A stretch of DNA of 64,000 bases from Rappaport israeli (GCF_001888055.1 NZ_LXHZ01000026.1:90134-154133), one strand, 5' to 3'; shown: positions 9,639-24,788, counted from the stretch's first letter. Numbers and translations are program-made. The notes: generated from the letters alone by a model not told the origin.

Positions 9639-10541
9639 GTGAATATGTCGACATCTAGATTAAAAATTGCAATTCAAAAATCGGGGCGCTTAAGTCAGGA
9701 TTGTCAGGAGTTGCTCAAGCAATGCGGGGTGAAAATCTATTGGAATGAGCAGCGATTAATTGCCTATGCTAAAAATATGCCCATTGAGGTGCTTAGGGTG
9801 CGTGATGATGATATTCCCGGTTTAGTTTTTGATGGGGTAGTGGATTTGGGAATTGTGGGCGAGAATGTGTTGGAGGAGTTGGAGTTAGACCGTTTATCTG
9901 CCAATGAGCCAACCAGTTATCGGCGTTTGCGTGGTTTGGAGTTTGGGGAGTGTCGTTTGTCGCTGGCGGTGGCTAAAGAGAGTGAATATACCGGTGTTGA
10001 GTGCTTGGCAAATGCGCGTATTGCAACGTCTTACCCCAATTTATTAAAGCGCTATATGAATAGTCGAGGAGTTTCTTATAAAAATTGTTTGTTGGCAGGC
10101 TCTGTGGAGGTGGCGCCAAGTGCGGGTATTGCAAATGCTATTTGTGATTTAGTTTCTTCTGGGGCAACGCTTGAGGCCAATGGATTAAAAGAGGTGGAGG
10201 TGATTTATCGTTCAAAGGCATGTTTGATTCAACGCGCAGGCGAGTTGGATAGTTTTAAGCAGTCGTTGGTAGATAAATTGTTGACACGTATTCAGGGAAT
10301 TCAACAGGCAAGCGAGAGTAAATATATTATGCTGCATGCGCCTAAGGATAAGTTGGAGAATATTGTTGCGTTGTTACCCGGGGTGGAGAATCCAACTATT
10401 TTGCCGTTGGCGCATGATGCGTCGAAGGTGGCGATGCATGTTGTTAGTCAGGAAAATTTATTTTGGGAGACGATGGAGCGCCTAAAAGAGGCTGGTGCGA
10501 GTTCGATTTTGGTGTTGCCGATTGAGAAGATGTTGGTTTAA
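9639..10541 (+). CDS. hisG: ATP phosphoribosyltransferase, long form
   Basis: First enzyme of histidine synthesis, joining PRPP to ATP. It is about 300 residues, the long hexameric form with its own C-terminal regulatory domain, so no HisZ is needed. [12 protein letters not shown] opens it. [19 protein letters not shown] and the PRPP loop region [18 protein letters not shown] follow, and the last 75 residues ([19 protein letters not shown]) form the histidine-binding domain. GTG 9639 is 8 bases from GGGAGA. ATG 9645 and TTG 9636 are alternatives. It heads an eight-gene his operon. Confidence 0.95.
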   Translation: MNMSTSRLKIAIQKSGRLSQDCQELLKQCGVKIYWNEQRLIAYAKNMPIEVLRVRDDDIPGLVFDGVVDLGIVGENVLEELELDRLSANEPTSYRRLRGLEFGECRLSLAVAKESEYTGVECLANARIATSYPNLLKRYMNSRGVSYKNCLLAGSVEVAPSAGIANAICDLVSSGATLEANGLKEVEVIYRSKACLIQRAGELDSFKQSLVDKLLTRIQGIQQASESKYIMLHAPKDKLENIVALLPGVENPTILPLAHDASKVAMHVVSQENLFWETMERLKEAGASSILVLPIEKMLV

Positions 10542-10552
10542 TAGGGGGTTAT

Positions 10553-12956
<2,404 letters not shown>

Positions 12957-12965
12957 GGAGTGCGT

Positions 12966-14051
12966 ATGATGCCGACGTTATTTATTGACCGCGATGGGAC
13001 GTTGATTGATGAGCCTAAAACTGATTTTCAAATTGATAGTTTGGAGAAATTGCAATTTGAGCAGGGGGTTATTCCTGCGTTGTTGGCGTTGCAAAAGCGC
13101 TATCGTTTGGTGATGGTTAGCAATCAAGATGGCTTGGGGACGCCTTCTTTTCCGCAGGAGGATTTTGATAAACCGCATGAAAAGATGATGGCGATTTTTA
13201 ATTCGCAAGGGGTGGTGTTTGCTGATGTGTTTATTTGTCCGCATAAGCCTGAGGAAGGGTGCGAGTGCCGTAAGCCTAAAACGTTGTTGTTGGAGGATTA
13301 TATTGCGCGTGGGGCGTTTGATTTAAAGAATAGTTTTGTAATTGGCGACCGTGAGTCGGATTTGCAGTTGGCGCAGAATTTGGGCATTAAGGGGTTGCGC
13401 TATCATCCTGAGCAATTAAATTGGCAGCATTTATCTGAGCAGTTGCTTGCGCTACCTGTGGCGGGAAATCCGCATCAGCCACGTGTAGCGGAGGTGGTGC
13501 GCACAACAAAAGAAACTGATATCCGCGTTAAGGTGTGGCTTGATGAGGCCGGGGTGAGTGAGATTGATACGGGGATTGGGTTTTTTGACCATATGCTGGA
13601 GCAAATTGCAACGCATGCAGGCTTTAGGTTGTCGGTGCGCTGTAAGGGGGATTTGCATATTGATGAGCATCATAGTGTGGAGGATACGGCGCTGGCGTTG
13701 GGGCAGGCGTTGCGTGAGGCGCTAGGGGATAAGCGCGGGATTGCGCGCTTTGGGTTTGTGTTGCCGATGGATGAGTGCCGAGCTAAATGTTGTTTGGATT
13801 TATCAGGACGTCCGTTTTTGAAGTTTAAGGCAAAATTTAGTCGCGACCGTGTGGGGGATTTTAGCTGTGAAATGACGGAGCATTTTTTCTATTCCTTGAC
13901 TTATACGTTAATGGCGACGTTGCATTTATCGGTTAAAGGGGAGAATGCGCATCATCAAATTGAGAGTTTGTTTAAGGTGTTTGGGCGGACGTTGCGCCAA
14001 GCTATTCGTGTTGAGGACAATGCGTTGCCTAGTAGTAAAGGGGTGTTGTAA
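12966..14051 (+). CDS. hisB: Bifunctional histidinol-phosphatase / imidazoleglycerol-phosphate dehydratase
   Basis: Catalyses steps 6 and 8 of histidine synthesis. Residues 1-165 are a HAD phosphatase with DRDGTLID at the start, SNQDGLG, and a zinc-loop [14 protein letters not shown]. Residues 170-361 are the dehydratase, with [14 protein letters not shown] and [17 protein letters not shown] metal-binding histidines, and [11 protein letters not shown] plus [13 protein letters not shown]. The fused form is typical of gammaproteobacteria. ATG 12966 follows AAGGAG by 6-7 bases. The frame is intact. Confidence 0.96.
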   Translation: MMPTLFIDRDGTLIDEPKTDFQIDSLEKLQFEQGVIPALLALQKRYRLVMVSNQDGLGTPSFPQEDFDKPHEKMMAIFNSQGVVFADVFICPHKPEEGCECRKPKTLLLEDYIARGAFDLKNSFVIGDRESDLQLAQNLGIKGLRYHPEQLNWQHLSEQLLALPVAGNPHQPRVAEVVRTTKETDIRVKVWLDEAGVSEIDTGIGFFDHMLEQIATHAGFRLSVRCKGDLHIDEHHSVEDTALALGQALREALGDKRGIARFGFVLPMDECRAKCCLDLSGRPFLKFKAKFSRDRVGDFSCEMTEHFFYSLTYTLMATLHLSVKGENAHHQIESLFKVFGRTLRQAIRVEDNALPSSKGVL

Positions 14052-14054
14052 GCG

Positions 14055-14674
14055 ATGGCTATGAAATTGGTCATTATTGATACGGGGTGTGCGAATTTGG
14101 CTTCGGTGCAATTTGCATTGCAACGCTTGGGCTATGCGCCTGTAATTAGTGCTGATAAGCAGGTGATTGCTGAGGCGGATAAGTTGTTATTGCCAGGTGT
14201 GGGGACGGCGGCTTTTGCAATGCGTAATTTGCAGGCGCGTGATTTGATTTCGCTGATTGTGAATGCTTCTCAACCGATGCTTGGGATTTGTTTGGGTATG
14301 CAGTTGTTAACGCGTGCTTCTAATGAGTCGGGTGAGGTGGGGGTCAAAAATGAGTGGGTAGAGACGTTGGGCTGTGTTGAGGCGACTACGCAGCGCTTGC
14401 CTGATTATGAGTTGCCTTTGCCTCATATGGGCTGGAATCAGTTGGAGATAGTGCGTGAGCATGCGCTGTTTGAGGGGATTAAATCAGGGGCGTATGTGTA
14501 TTTTGTGCATAGTTATGCGGTGGCGGTGGGGGATTATACTTTGGCAAGTTGTGTCTATGGTGCGCCGTTTTCGGCGGTTATTGCGCGCGATAATTTTTAT
14601 GGTATGCAGTTTCATCCTGAAAAATCAGGGGCGGTGGGGGCTAAGTTGTTGCGTAATTTTGTGGAGAATGTGAA

Positions 14675-14678
<4 letters not shown>
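14055..14678 (+). CDS. hisH: Imidazole glycerol phosphate synthase, glutaminase subunit
   Basis: A 207-residue class-I glutamine amidotransferase that feeds ammonia to His[11 protein letters not shown] is the oxyanion region, the nucleophile Cys is in [10 protein letters not shown] near residue 80, and the His/Glu of the triad are in QFHPEKSG near 190. It sits 3 bases after hisB and overlaps hisA by 4 bases. Confidence 0.96.
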
Positions 14679-16201
<1,523 letters not shown>

Positions 16202-16202
16202 T

Positions 16203-16823
16203 ATGGCGCAAAAAATAATCTCTACGGCGGTAGATTGGGAGAAGATTCAGGGGTTGTTGCCTGTGGTGGTGCAAGATGCGCGCAGTGCGCAGGTGTTAAT
16301 GCTAGGGTATATGAATGAACAGGCGTTAAAGACAACACAACAAACAGGGCGGGTAACGTTTTTTTCGCGCTCTAAAAATCGTCTGTGGATGAAGGGGGAG
16401 CAATCAGGGAATGTGCTTGAGGTGGTGGATTATAGTTTGGATTGTGATGGCGATGCGTTGTTGATTATCGCCAATCCTATGGGCCCGACGTGTCATACGG
16501 GGACGGTGAGTTGTTTTTCTGAGCTTGAGGTGCAACCTGATTGGGTGTTTTTTGCTGGGCTGGAGCGCCTGATTGCCTCTCGTAAAGGGGCGGAAGCGAA
16601 CTCGTCTTATACCGCCAGTTTGTATGCGCAAGGCACTAAGCGCATTGCGCAAAAGGTTGGAGAGGAAGGCGTGGAGACAGCTTTGGCGGCTGCGGTGGGC
16701 GATAAGGCAGAAACTTGCGCGGAGGCGGCGGATTTGTTGTATCACTTGACGGTGTTGTTGCAAGATGCGCAGCTAAGCTGGCAGGCGGTTATGGAGGTGT
16801 TAAAAGCGCGGCATAAGGGATAG
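16203..16823 (+). CDS. hisI: Phosphoribosyl-AMP cyclohydrolase / phosphoribosyl-ATP pyrophosphatase
   Basis: A fused HisIE enzyme of 206 residues, steps 2 and 3 of histidine synthesis. The cyclohydrolase half holds [11 protein letters not shown], the metal-binding DCDGDALL and CHTGTVSCF. The pyrophosphatase half starts near residue 115, with the helical [13 protein letters not shown] and EAADLLYHL motifs. ATG 16203 overlaps the hisF TAA region. An upstream in-frame start inside hisF is rejected. It closes the operon. Confidence 0.96.
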   Translation: MAQKIISTAVDWEKIQGLLPVVVQDARSAQVLMLGYMNEQALKTTQQTGRVTFFSRSKNRLWMKGEQSGNVLEVVDYSLDCDGDALLIIANPMGPTCHTGTVSCFSELEVQPDWVFFAGLERLIASRKGAEANSSYTASLYAQGTKRIAQKVGEEGVETALAAAVGDKAETCAEAADLLYHLTVLLQDAQLSWQAVMEVLKARHKG

Positions 16824-16874
16824 ATATGATGCGGTGATGTGTGGGGTTAAGATGGGCGGTATTAAGGAGCAATT

Positions 16875-17635
16875 ATGAGCGAAAGATTAGAACAGCGCTA
16901 CACGCAAAAACAGGCGCAACAAGATGCGCGCAGGATTTATTTGCAGGAGTTTAGTGGGGAGCTTGCAACGTTGATGGTTTCTGATGAGAAATGTGGGCGG
17001 GATATCCTTTTGTTTCTGTTGTGCCGTTTTGTTTGGATAGGCAGGGGCGGGCGTTGTTTTATTTGGCAACGATTGCCGAGCATACAAAAAATATTGTGCA
17101 AGATAAGCGGGTAACGTTATTTTTGCGCGCCTCAAAACGTGGTGAGGCGGTTAATCGCAGTTGGCGGTTAACGTGTATGGGGGAGGCGCAACGTGTGCCT
17201 GAGGCGGAGCTTTCGGAGGCTATGGCGCGATATTTTCGCCATTTTCCTCGTTCTGAGCGCTATGATTTAGCGCATTTTTTTCATTTGTATCGCTTTACGC
17301 CGATGCGGTGTCGCTTGATTATGGGGTTTGGCAGGATTGCATGGGTTGATTTTTCAGAGATGTTTGCGCCCTCGCCGTTTACTTTGGAGGAGGAGGCGAT
17401 GATGATGGAGCATATGAATGCTGAGCATGCGCCACATTTGGCAAAATATTTGCTAGAAATGGGGGTGAGGGTTGTGCTTGAGTTAACGCCGCCACAGATG
17501 GTGGCGGTTAATCAATATGGTATTACGATTCTTTATTGTCGGCAGTTGTATTTTGTGAGTTTTGCAAAAGAGGCGCGCTCTGTGTCGGCTGTGCGTGCAC
17601 AGTTGGTGGCATGGGCTCAAAAGAAGGTTGACTAA
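16875..17635 (+). CDS. HugZ-like FMN-binding split-barrel protein, one frameshift
   Basis: A protein of about 253 residues. It has a pyridoxamine-phosphate-oxidase-like barrel (ELATLMVSDEK, GYPFVSVVPFCLD, ALFYLATIAEHTKNI, VTLFLRA) followed by a DUF2470-type C-terminal domain (MMMEHMNAEHAPHL). This architecture is that of HugZ/HutZ haem-utilisation proteins, so a role in haem breakdown or storage is possible but not shown. One A seems missing in 16989-16991; restoring it gives DEKMWAGYPF. An AAGGAG precedes ATG 16875. Its end meets folB tail to tail. Confidence 0.8.
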
Positions 17636-17993
17636 TGGGGCGGGTGCGAGTGATTTTGATGCCAAGATTTTGCGTGTGTGCGATGGCGCCTGATTTGCGT
17701 AGGGTGAGATGAATAACGTTGGCGCTACAAAATTCAAACAAGGCTTGGCAGAGTTCGTGGGCGAAGCGTTCGAGGAGTTTATATTGTGCCTGTTCAGCAA
17801 ATTCAATAATAAAATCTGCAATGGCAGCGTAGTTTAAGGTGTGGCGGACGTCGTCGCTTTGTTGGGCTTGGCTGAAGTTGCTTTCTAATTCAATATCAAG
17901 CCATAGGGTTTGTTTTTTGAGGCGTTCGTAGGGCAATACGCCAATGAGGGTTTGTAATTTGAGGTCGTAGATAAAAACGGTATCAATAGACAT
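17632..17993 (-). CDS. folB: Dihydroneopterin aldolase
   Basis: A folate-pathway enzyme that cleaves dihydroneopterin to hydroxymethyldihydropterin and glycolaldehyde. MSIDTVFIYDLKLQTLIGVL, the Tyr/Glu region PYERLKKQ, DDVRHTLNYAAI and the Lys in LTLRKSGAI are family motifs. As written, the frame runs on to 17523, adding 37 odd Pro/Gln-rich residues antisense to the HugZ-like gene. One missing G in 17637-17640 would instead end it at TAG 17632-17634, giving the normal 120 residues. I take the short form. It is divergent from plsY, as in many gammaproteobacteria. Confidence 0.9.
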
Positions 17994-18044
17994 GAGGGAG
18001 TTTCCTTATTTACAAAGAGTGCATTATGGCATTAGGAGGTAGCT

Positions 18045-18657
18045 ATGCAACAGTTGTTTTATGTGTTAGGGGCGGTGGTTGGTTATGGGTGTGGGTCGAT
18101 TTCGGCGGCGATTTAGTCTGTCGCGCGTTGGGTTGCCCGACCCACGGACGCAGGGTTCGGGAAATCCAGGGGCAACGAATGTGATGCGGGTGGGGGGCAA
18201 GAAGGCGGCTTTGTTAACGTTATTGGGGGATTTGTTGAAGGGGTTGGTGCCTGTGGTGGTGCTGCGCTGGTGGATGCCTGAGTTGCCGTTGGTGTGGTTG
18301 CTGGCGGGGTTGTTTGCTTTTGTGGGGCATTTATTTCCGCTGTTTTTTGGCTTTCGTGGTGGAAAAGGAGTGGCAACGGCGCTTGGGGTGTTGTTGGGTT
18401 GGCATTGGTTGTTGGCGCTTTTGGTGGTGGCGGTTTGGTTGGGGGTGTTTTTATGGACGCGGGTGTCGTCTTTAGCGGCGTTGGTGGCGGCGTTTGTTGC
18501 GCCTTGGTTGGCGTTTGTGATGATTGATAATCGTTTGATGCCTATGATGATTTTGTTGATGGTGGGGATGTTGGTGTTTCGTCATCGCGATAATATCCGC
18601 CGTTTGCGTAGCGGTGAGGAGGCGGCGTTTCGTCGAGATAAGAGGGATGGAGAATGA
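18045..18657 (+). CDS. plsY: Acyl-phosphate:glycerol-3-phosphate acyltransferase, two frameshifts
   Basis: An integral membrane enzyme that starts phospholipid synthesis with PlsX. The start MQQLFYVLGAVVGYGCGSIS is read from ATG 18045 behind AGGAGG. The conserved GSGNPGATNVMR and FRGGKGVATALGV loops follow, with about five membrane helices. Two bases are missing, one in T3 18112-18114 and one in G3 18130-18132; restoring them gives SAAILVCRALGLPDPRTQ, which matches the family exactly. About 204 residues. It overlaps lpxK by 4 bases. Confidence 0.93.
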
Positions 18658-19669
18658 GTGATATCCCGCGTTTTTGGCGGCGGCGGATGGCGTTGAGTTA
18701 TGCGTTGTTGCCGTTGGCGTGGGTGTTTGCGCTGGGGGTGAGGTTAAGGCGTTGGCTGTATTCTTGTGGGGTGTTTGCGGTGTATCGCGCGCCTTGTTTG
18801 GTGATGGTGGTGGGTAATGTGTCGGTGGGGGGCAATGGTAAAACGCCTTTGGTGATGGCTTTGGTGCGTGCTTTGAGTGTGCGTGGGGTGGCGGTTGGGG
18901 TGGTCAGTCGGGGGGTATGGAGGGGAAAATCGTGCGGTGGTGGAGGTGCGCTTGGATAGTGATGTGGGGGTGGTTGGCGATGAGGCGTTGTTGATGAAGC
19001 GTGGATGTGGGGTGCCTGTGTTTGTGGGGCGACGTCGTGCGTTGGCGGTGGCTGAGTTGTTGGTGCGCTATCCAGAGGTGCAGTTGGTGGTGTGTGATGA
19101 TGGGTTGCAACATTATGCGTTGGCGCGGGATGTGGAGTGGGTGGCGATGGCGCGTGATTTGGGGGTGGGGAATGGTTTTTTGTTGCCTGCGGGGGCGTTG
19201 CGTGAAGGGGTGGGGCGTTTGGCTTTGGTCGATGGGGTTTGTGTGCATGGTGTGGGGGGCGGTGGGGGTTAAGATGCCTGCTGGCGTGCCTGTGTATGAG
19301 TTGGTGGAGCGTTGTGCGGGGATGCGGTTTTTAAATGCGCAAGAGTATTTGCCGTTGGCTGATTTTATGGGGGTGCGTTTGCAGGCGTTGACGGCGATTG
19401 CGCGTCCTGAGCGTTTTTTGGCGCGTTTGCAGGCGTTGGGGTTGTCGGTGGGGGCGTTTCGCTTTTTGCCTGACCATGCGATGTTGCCTGAATCAGTGGC
19501 GGATTTTGCCCCTGATGGCTATATTGTGGTTACGGAAAAGGATGCGGTGAAATTATCGGGGTGGGCTGTTAATTTGCAGGCGCGAGTGGTGGTGTTGGCA
19601 TATGAATTATTATTGCCTGATGAGGCGGTGGATGCTGTTTTTTTGAAAATATCTAAGGAGAAGAGATGA
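18654..19669 (+). CDS. lpxK: Tetraacyldisaccharide 4'-kinase, two frameshifts
   Basis: A membrane-anchored kinase that phosphorylates the lipid A precursor at the 4' position. An N-terminal amphipathic/hydrophobic helix precedes the P-loop NVSVGGNGKTPLV (residues about 55-67), and VCDDGLQHYALARDV is the catalytic motif. The frame shifts at G6 18910-18915 (one G too many; five give VSRGYGG) and at G5 19264-19268 (one too many). Corrected length is 337, near the usual 330. It overlaps plsY and the next gene by 4 bases each. Confidence 0.93.
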
Positions 19670-20376
19670 AGTGGATTGCGCATAGAGGGGTTTCGGCGGT
19701 TGCGCCTGAAAATACGTTGGCGGCGTTTAGGATGGCGTGGGCGCATGATGTGGATGGGGTGGAGTGTGATGTGCAGGTGAGCGCGGATGGGGTGGTGGTG
19801 GTGCATCATGATGAGACGACTGGGCGGTGCGGTGATAAGGATTTTGTGATTGCAGAATCGGATTATGCGCAGTTGGCAACGGTGGATGTTGGGGCGTTTA
19901 AGGCAGAGCGGTTTGCTGGCGAGCGGATGCCAACGCTTGAGGCGGTTTTGGCGGCGATGCGTCTGGGAAGTCTATTCAGGTGGAAATTAAGCCTGAGGTG
20001 GTGCAACTGGAGGCGGTGATTGCGGTGTTGGCTCAGGCGCGTTCGGATATTGATTTGTGGGTGATGAGTTTTAATGAGCGCTTGTTGCAAGCGGTGGGGG
20101 AGCGCTTGCCTGAGGTGCAACTGTTGTGGATTTTAGATGAGCAGGAGGCGCGCACGCAGGGGATGTTTGCGCAAGCGCAGGCGATGGGTTTTACTGGGGT
20201 GGATGTGAATTATCGTGTGGTTGATGCGGTGTATGTGCAACAAGCAAAGGCGCATGGGCTGATTGTAGGGACGTGGACGGTTAATGATGCGCAACTGGCG
20301 CAGGATTTTGCCGTTGGGGGTGGATATGTTGGCAAGCGATTATGCACCTGCGCTATTGGATAATTTAGGAGGGTGA
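19666..20376 (+). CDS. ugpQ: Glycerophosphodiester phosphodiesterase, two frameshifts
   Basis: A GDPD-family enzyme of about 236 residues that splits deacylated phospholipid head groups to glycerol 3-phosphate. AHRGVSAVAPENTLAAF and ECDVQVSADGVVVVHHD carry the metal and catalytic histidines, and VEIKPE is the third metal site. It has no signal peptide, so it is cytosolic like UgpQ. The frame breaks at G3 19965-19967 (one short) and G5 20316-20320 (one extra). The corrected end is VGVDMLASDYAPALLDNL, with TGA at 20374-20376. It overlaps lpxK by 4 bases. Confidence 0.88.
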
Positions 20377-20378
20377 GA

Positions 20379-21286
20379 ATGGCGGATTTAAACATGAGGT
20401 TAAAGCGCGCTTTTGCGCAGATTAATGCGGTGGTGATGGATAAGGAGGAGGGGGTTTTTTAACGATGGCGTGTTTGTTAGCGCGGGGGCATGTTTTGCTG
20501 GAGGATTTGCCTGGAGCTGGGAAGACGACGTTGGCTAAGACGTTCGCTTCGACTGTGGGGCTGGAGTTTGCGCGGGTGCAATTTACGGCGGATTTGTTGC
20601 CTTCTGATGTGATTGGGTTTTCAACGCTCAATAATCAGACGTTGGTGTTTCATAAGGGGGCGGTGTTTACGCAGTTGTTGTTGGCTGATGAGATTAATCG
20701 CGCTTCGCCAAAAAGTCAGTCGGCGCTTTTGGAGGCGATGGAGGAGCAGCAGGTGACGGTGGAGCGGATGCGCTATGAGTTGCCGCGTCCATTTTTTGTA
20801 ATCGCAACGCAAAATCCTGTGGAGCAGGTGGGGACGTTTCATTTGCCTGAGTCGCAGTTAGACCGCTTTATGATGCGCTTGTCGTTGGGTTATCCGTCGG
20901 CTAAGCAAGAGGTGGCGATTTTGCAAGGTAATCCGCGTGAGGTGCGGTTGCCGCATTTGCAGGCGGTGCTTTCGTCAGAAGATGTGTTGGCATTGCAGAA
21001 GTTGGTGGCCAAGGTGCATGTGTCGCAGGCGGTGGCGCAGTATGTGCAGCGATTGTTGGCGTATTCGCGTGAGTCGGGGGCGTTTATCCATGGGATGTCT
21101 ACACGTGCGGGGTTGGCGTTGGTGTCAGCGGCTAAGGCGGTGGCGTTTTTACAAGGCACGCAGGCGGTATTGCCTGAGCATGTGCAAAGGGTGTTTGTGG
21201 CGGTGGCGGGGCATCGCTTGCAAGCGCGAGGGCAGGGGGATTCTCAAGCAATGGCGCAGGAGATGTTGAAAAAGGTGGCGGTGTAA
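20379..21286 (+). CDS. MoxR-family AAA ATPase, one frameshift
   Basis: A chaperone-like AAA+ ATPase of about 303 residues. The Walker A is [12 protein letters not shown], Walker B is [23 protein letters not shown], and sensor 1 is [11 protein letters not shown]. The N-terminus [19 protein letters not shown] starts at ATG 20379. One base is missing in the G5/T6 run 20450-20460, which separates it from [15 protein letters not shown]. It is the first of a three-gene set with DUF58 and transglutaminase proteins, a widespread partnership of unclear function. Confidence 0.92.
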
Positions 21287-21295
21287 GGAGAGGCG

Positions 21296-22249
21296 ATGTT
21301 TAAGGCAGTTGTTGCGTGGGCGCACAGTCGATGGATGAAACGGGCGGTGCGTGAGGGGCGACGGGCAGAGCGGGTGTTGGCAAGGGCTAGAGGGATGCCT
21401 GTGGTGCCAACGCGTTTTGGGATGGCGTTGTTGGCGGTGTTGTTGGTGATGTTTGTATGGTCGATTAATTATCGCCTTAATTTGGGTTATTTTTTGACGT
21501 TTTTGCTAACGATTGTCGCGATGTTAAGCGCAGGGGTTACGGTTTTTCAATTGGCGGGATTGAAGGTGCGAGTGCGTGGGGGAGAGGCGGTATTTTTAGG
21601 AGAGATGGCGCGATTTGAGGTGGTGGTGTCTGAGCAGGAGGGGCGTGCGCGTGGCGCGTTTGTCTTGGCGCATATTTGGGGGCAAGAGCAGGTCTCTGGG
21701 GTTTTGGCAAATAATGCTCAAACTATTGTAGTTGAGCAACCCACTCATGCGCGGGGTTGGCAGGAGGTGGGGGATTTGCGCTTATCAACCACGTTGCCGT
21801 TTGGAATGTTTATTTGTTGGCAGTGGCTATGGCTTGAGGGGCGGGTGTTGGTGTATCCGCGTCCTGATGGAGCGTTGCCGTTGCCTAGTCTATCGCCAAT
21901 AGGGGAAGGGGTGCGGACGGCAGCAGTGGCTGGAGAGGAGGATTTTTCGGGTTTGCGCGCTTATGTGGCAGGCGATGCGTTGTCAAAGGTAGCGTGGAAG
22001 TTGGTAGGGCGAGGGGATCTGTTGTTAAAGCAGTTTGAGGGGCAGGCGGAGGAAGGTTTGACGCTAGATTATGCCAAGATACAAGGGGATGTTGAGGGGC
22101 GGTTGTCGCAGTTGACGCGCTGGGTGTTGCAGGCGCAGGAGTTGGGGTTGGCGTATGCGCTTTATTTGCCTAATAAGGTGATTGCGCAAGGCTCTGGAGT
22201 TGCACACCAGCAGGCGTGTTTGCAGGCGTTGGCGTTGTTTGAGGCTTGA
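21296..22249 (+). CDS. DUF58-family membrane protein
   Basis: A 317-residue protein with two adjacent membrane helices at residues 40-90 (MALLAVLLVMFVWSI, then LTFLLTIVAMLSAGV). The DUF58 core GLRAYVAGDALSKVAWKL lies near residue 225. DUF58 proteins carry a degenerate VWA-like fold and work with MoxR ATPases. An AAGGAG precedes the start, and the gene lies 9 bases after moxR. The frame is intact. Confidence 0.9.
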   Translation: MFKAVVAWAHSRWMKRAVREGRRAERVLARARGMPVVPTRFGMALLAVLLVMFVWSINYRLNLGYFLTFLLTIVAMLSAGVTVFQLAGLKVRVRGGEAVFLGEMARFEVVVSEQEGRARGAFVLAHIWGQEQVSGVLANNAQTIVVEQPTHARGWQEVGDLRLSTTLPFGMFICWQWLWLEGRVLVYPRPDGALPLPSLSPIGEGVRTAAVAGEEDFSGLRAYVAGDALSKVAWKLVGRGDLLLKQFEGQAEEGLTLDYAKIQGDVEGRLSQLTRWVLQAQELGLAYALYLPNKVIAQGSGVAHQQACLQALALFEA

Positions 22250-22268
22250 AGGTTTGCGGAGAATAAGG

Positions 22269-24244
22269 ATGAATGAGGGTCGTTGGGCGGTAGCTGGAAT
22301 GGATGAGTCGTTGCGTTTTGCGCATTGGCGGGCGTTGGCTGTGGGTTTGGTGTTGGCGATGGTGCCATTGTGGGGGGTGTTGCCATGGGGGTTTACAGGC
22401 GGTGCGCTGTTGGTGTTGGCGCTGCGGTTGTGGCAGTTGCGCTTTAAGGCAGGGCGTGGGCGTTTGTTGGTGTTGTTGGGCTATGTGTTGTTGGCTGGAG
22501 CTGGGTTGGTGTGGCAGGGGATGACTCAGGGGTGGATGCAGGGTTTTTTGATGTTGTTGGCGGCGATGGCGGTGGCAAAATTTTTGGAGGCGCGCAATCA
22601 TCGCGATGTGCAGGTGTTGTTTTTGTTGGCGATGGCTTTATTGATGGCGGGATTTATGTATTCGCAATCAATAGGGATGCTTGTTTATGTGCTTTGTGTT
22701 GTGGCGATAAATTTATGGGCTTTGTGGCTGGTGGAATGTCGCTTTGGAGAGGCGGTTTTTGGGGTGGGGCTTAAAACTTGTGCGCAGTTGTTGTTATGGC
22801 GTTGCCATTTGCCATTGGCTTGTTTTTTATTTTTCCACGCCTAGATCCACTGTGGGCTGTGCCGCGTTTGGATAATACGGCGGTAACAGGTTTGCCTGAA
22901 GAAATGAGTATGGGCGATATTGGACAATTGGCGCAATCTAATGAGGTGGCGTTTCGGGTGCGCTTTGCAGATGCTCAAGTGCCAAGTGGCGATAAGCTTT
23001 ATTGGCGTGGGCCTGTGTTGTGGTTGTTTGATGGATTAAATTGGAAGCAGTGGCAGGGGGATTTTCACCAGCAGGCGGAGGTCAATTATGCCTCTAAGGC
23101 GATGGTGGATTATGAATGGACGGCGGTGAGTGAGGATTTAAATTGGTTGCTGGCGCTGGATGTGCCAGTTGGGCGTCCGCGTGTGGCGCAGATGGGGCGG
23201 GCGATGCAGTTGCGCTTGCCTGAGCAGACTAAAACACGTCGTTTTCAAATACGTTCAGCGCTTGATTATACACTGGGTGGGTTGTCAGATAGAGAGCGTG
23301 CAATGGCATTGCAATTGCCTCACGATATTCCAAAGACGCGCGCATTAGCTCAGCAGATACGGGAAGAGAATGGGGGGTCGACGGAGGGGTTTGTTGCTGG
23401 ATTTTTGCGCTATTTGCAGGAGGAGGACTTTTATTATTCGCTTGTGCCTTTGCCAGGGGCTGGGGATGTGGAGAATTTTTTATTTGCTAAGGAGCGTGTG
23501 GGATTTTGTGAGCATTACGCCAATGCTTTAGCGCAGGCAGCACGTAGTATTGGGGTGCCGTCCCGTGTGGTGGTGGGGTATCAAGGTGGGGAGTTTAATC
23601 CTTTAAATGGCGATTGGCTGGTGCGCCAAGAATATGCGCATGCGTGGGTGGAGATTTGGTATGAGGAGCGTGGCTGGGTGCGTGTTGACCCAACCGCGGC
23701 AGTAGCTCCTTCGAGAATTGAGCAGGCGTGGTTATCTTCTGAGTCGCTTACCGCAGGTGGGGATACAAGAGCGCTGAGTTCGCGTATTGCTGAGCGTTTG
23801 CAGGCGCTGGCTTGGGCGCGCAATGCTTTTGCTTATTCGCAAGCTCTCTGGCAAGACTGGGTGATTGATTTAGATGATGAAAAGCAACGTGATTGGTGGC
23901 AGAAGTTGGCGTTATTTGGTTGGATAAAGGGGTTATTTATTGGCGGTTGTGTGTTGGGGCTTGTGGGTTGGCTTTTGTGGCGGAGTTGGCAAAAACGACG
24001 TTTGGCTGGATTGTCTTTAGCTCAGCAGGCGTTAAAAAAATTATTAGCGCGTTTGGCAAAACAAGGCTATGAAAAAAATGTAAATGAAAGTGTGGCGGTG
24101 TTTTTGCGTCGAATTGCTCCTGAATTTGAATCAGAAAAAGCGTTGGTATTGCGTCGCTTGGCAATGGTTTATGAGCAGGTGTATTACCATGAAAATGAGA
24201 ATGACTCTCAGTTGTTAAGTATTATTAAACGTTTGCGCCTTTAA
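22269..24244 (+). CDS. TgpA-like membrane transglutaminase, one frameshift
   Basis: A protein of about 658 residues. Five to six N-terminal helices precede a periplasmic transglutaminase core with the Cys of VGFCEHYANALAQAA, the His of EYAHAWVEIWYEE and the Asp of RVDPTAAVAP. A further helix follows (LFIGGCVLGLVGWLLW near 555), then a C-terminal DUF4129-like domain. The catalytic triad is complete. The frame breaks near 22795, where one base would join LKTCAQLL to VMALPFAIGLFF. An essential relative, TgpA, is known in Pseudomonas, but the substrate is unknown. Confidence 0.9.
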
Positions 24245-24260
24245 TATTTAAAAAAAGGAT

Positions 24261-24286
24261 TAAACCGCTTGAAACTGAGCGGTTTA
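24261..24286. terminator. Strong hairpin between tgpA-like gene and the suf regulator
   Basis: TAAACCGCT (24261-24269) pairs perfectly with AGCGGTTTA (24278-24286). The T tract is poor rightward, but an A7 run just before it would serve as a T tract on the other strand. It is probably a transcription boundary. The 90-base gap holds nothing else clear. Confidence 0.5.
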
Positions 24287-24335
24287 TAAAGTACGATTTT
24301 GGTTCCATTTCATCTGAGTATTTTCCAAGTTCACG

Positions 24336-24788
24336 ATGTTACGATTAACCAAAGAGGGTGAGTATGCTTTTTTGTTGCTTAGTGCGCTGTTAGAAACGCC
24401 TGAGCAGGCAAAGAGTGCAACAACACTGTCCCAACAAACAGGCATTGCGTTACCGATGACGGGTAAGGTGTTAAAGCGTTTGGTCAAGCACCAAATTTTA
24501 ACATCAACGCGTGGGGCGTATGGCGGCTATCAGCTCATTCAAGCGCCTGAGACGGTAACAGCGTTGGCGGTGGTGCAGGCGATGGAGGGTGTGCCTGAGT
24601 TGGTGGATTGTTTGGGGCATTCGCGTAGATGTGAGCTGGTAGCGCATTGTCAGATTAGTCCGTTTTGGCGACAGCTTAATGCGGATATTCAGGCGATTTT
24701 GGAGTCAAGAACTTTAGCAGATATGCAATATATTAATCAGCGCGCTTTGGTGCGTTTATCCATTAATGAGAGCAATGAAAATGAGTGA
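24336..24788 (+). CDS. Rrf2-family regulator of the SUF operon
   Basis: A 150-residue winged-helix regulator. [16 protein letters not shown] opens it, and a helix-turn-helix runs about residues 27-50 ([20 protein letters not shown]). The wing is [10 protein letters not shown]. Three cysteines in [15 protein letters not shown] (about 89-103) are placed like the cluster ligands of IscR/SUF-type Rrf2 proteins. By family it should sense Fe-S status and control the suf genes. It overlaps sufB within ATGAGTGA, so it is probably co-transcribed with them and autoregulated. Confidence 0.9.
   Translation: MLRLTKEGEYAFLLLSALLETPEQAKSATTLSQQTGIALPMTGKVLKRLVKHQILTSTRGAYGGYQLIQAPETVTALAVVQAMEGVPELVDCLGHSRRCELVAHCQISPFWRQLNADIQAILESRTLADMQYINQRALVRLSINESNENE

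Noticed and set aside
17523-17631. 37-residue Pro/Gln-rich extension of FolB
   Set aside because: Antisense to the HugZ-like gene and absent from the family; one missing G in 17637-17640 explains it.
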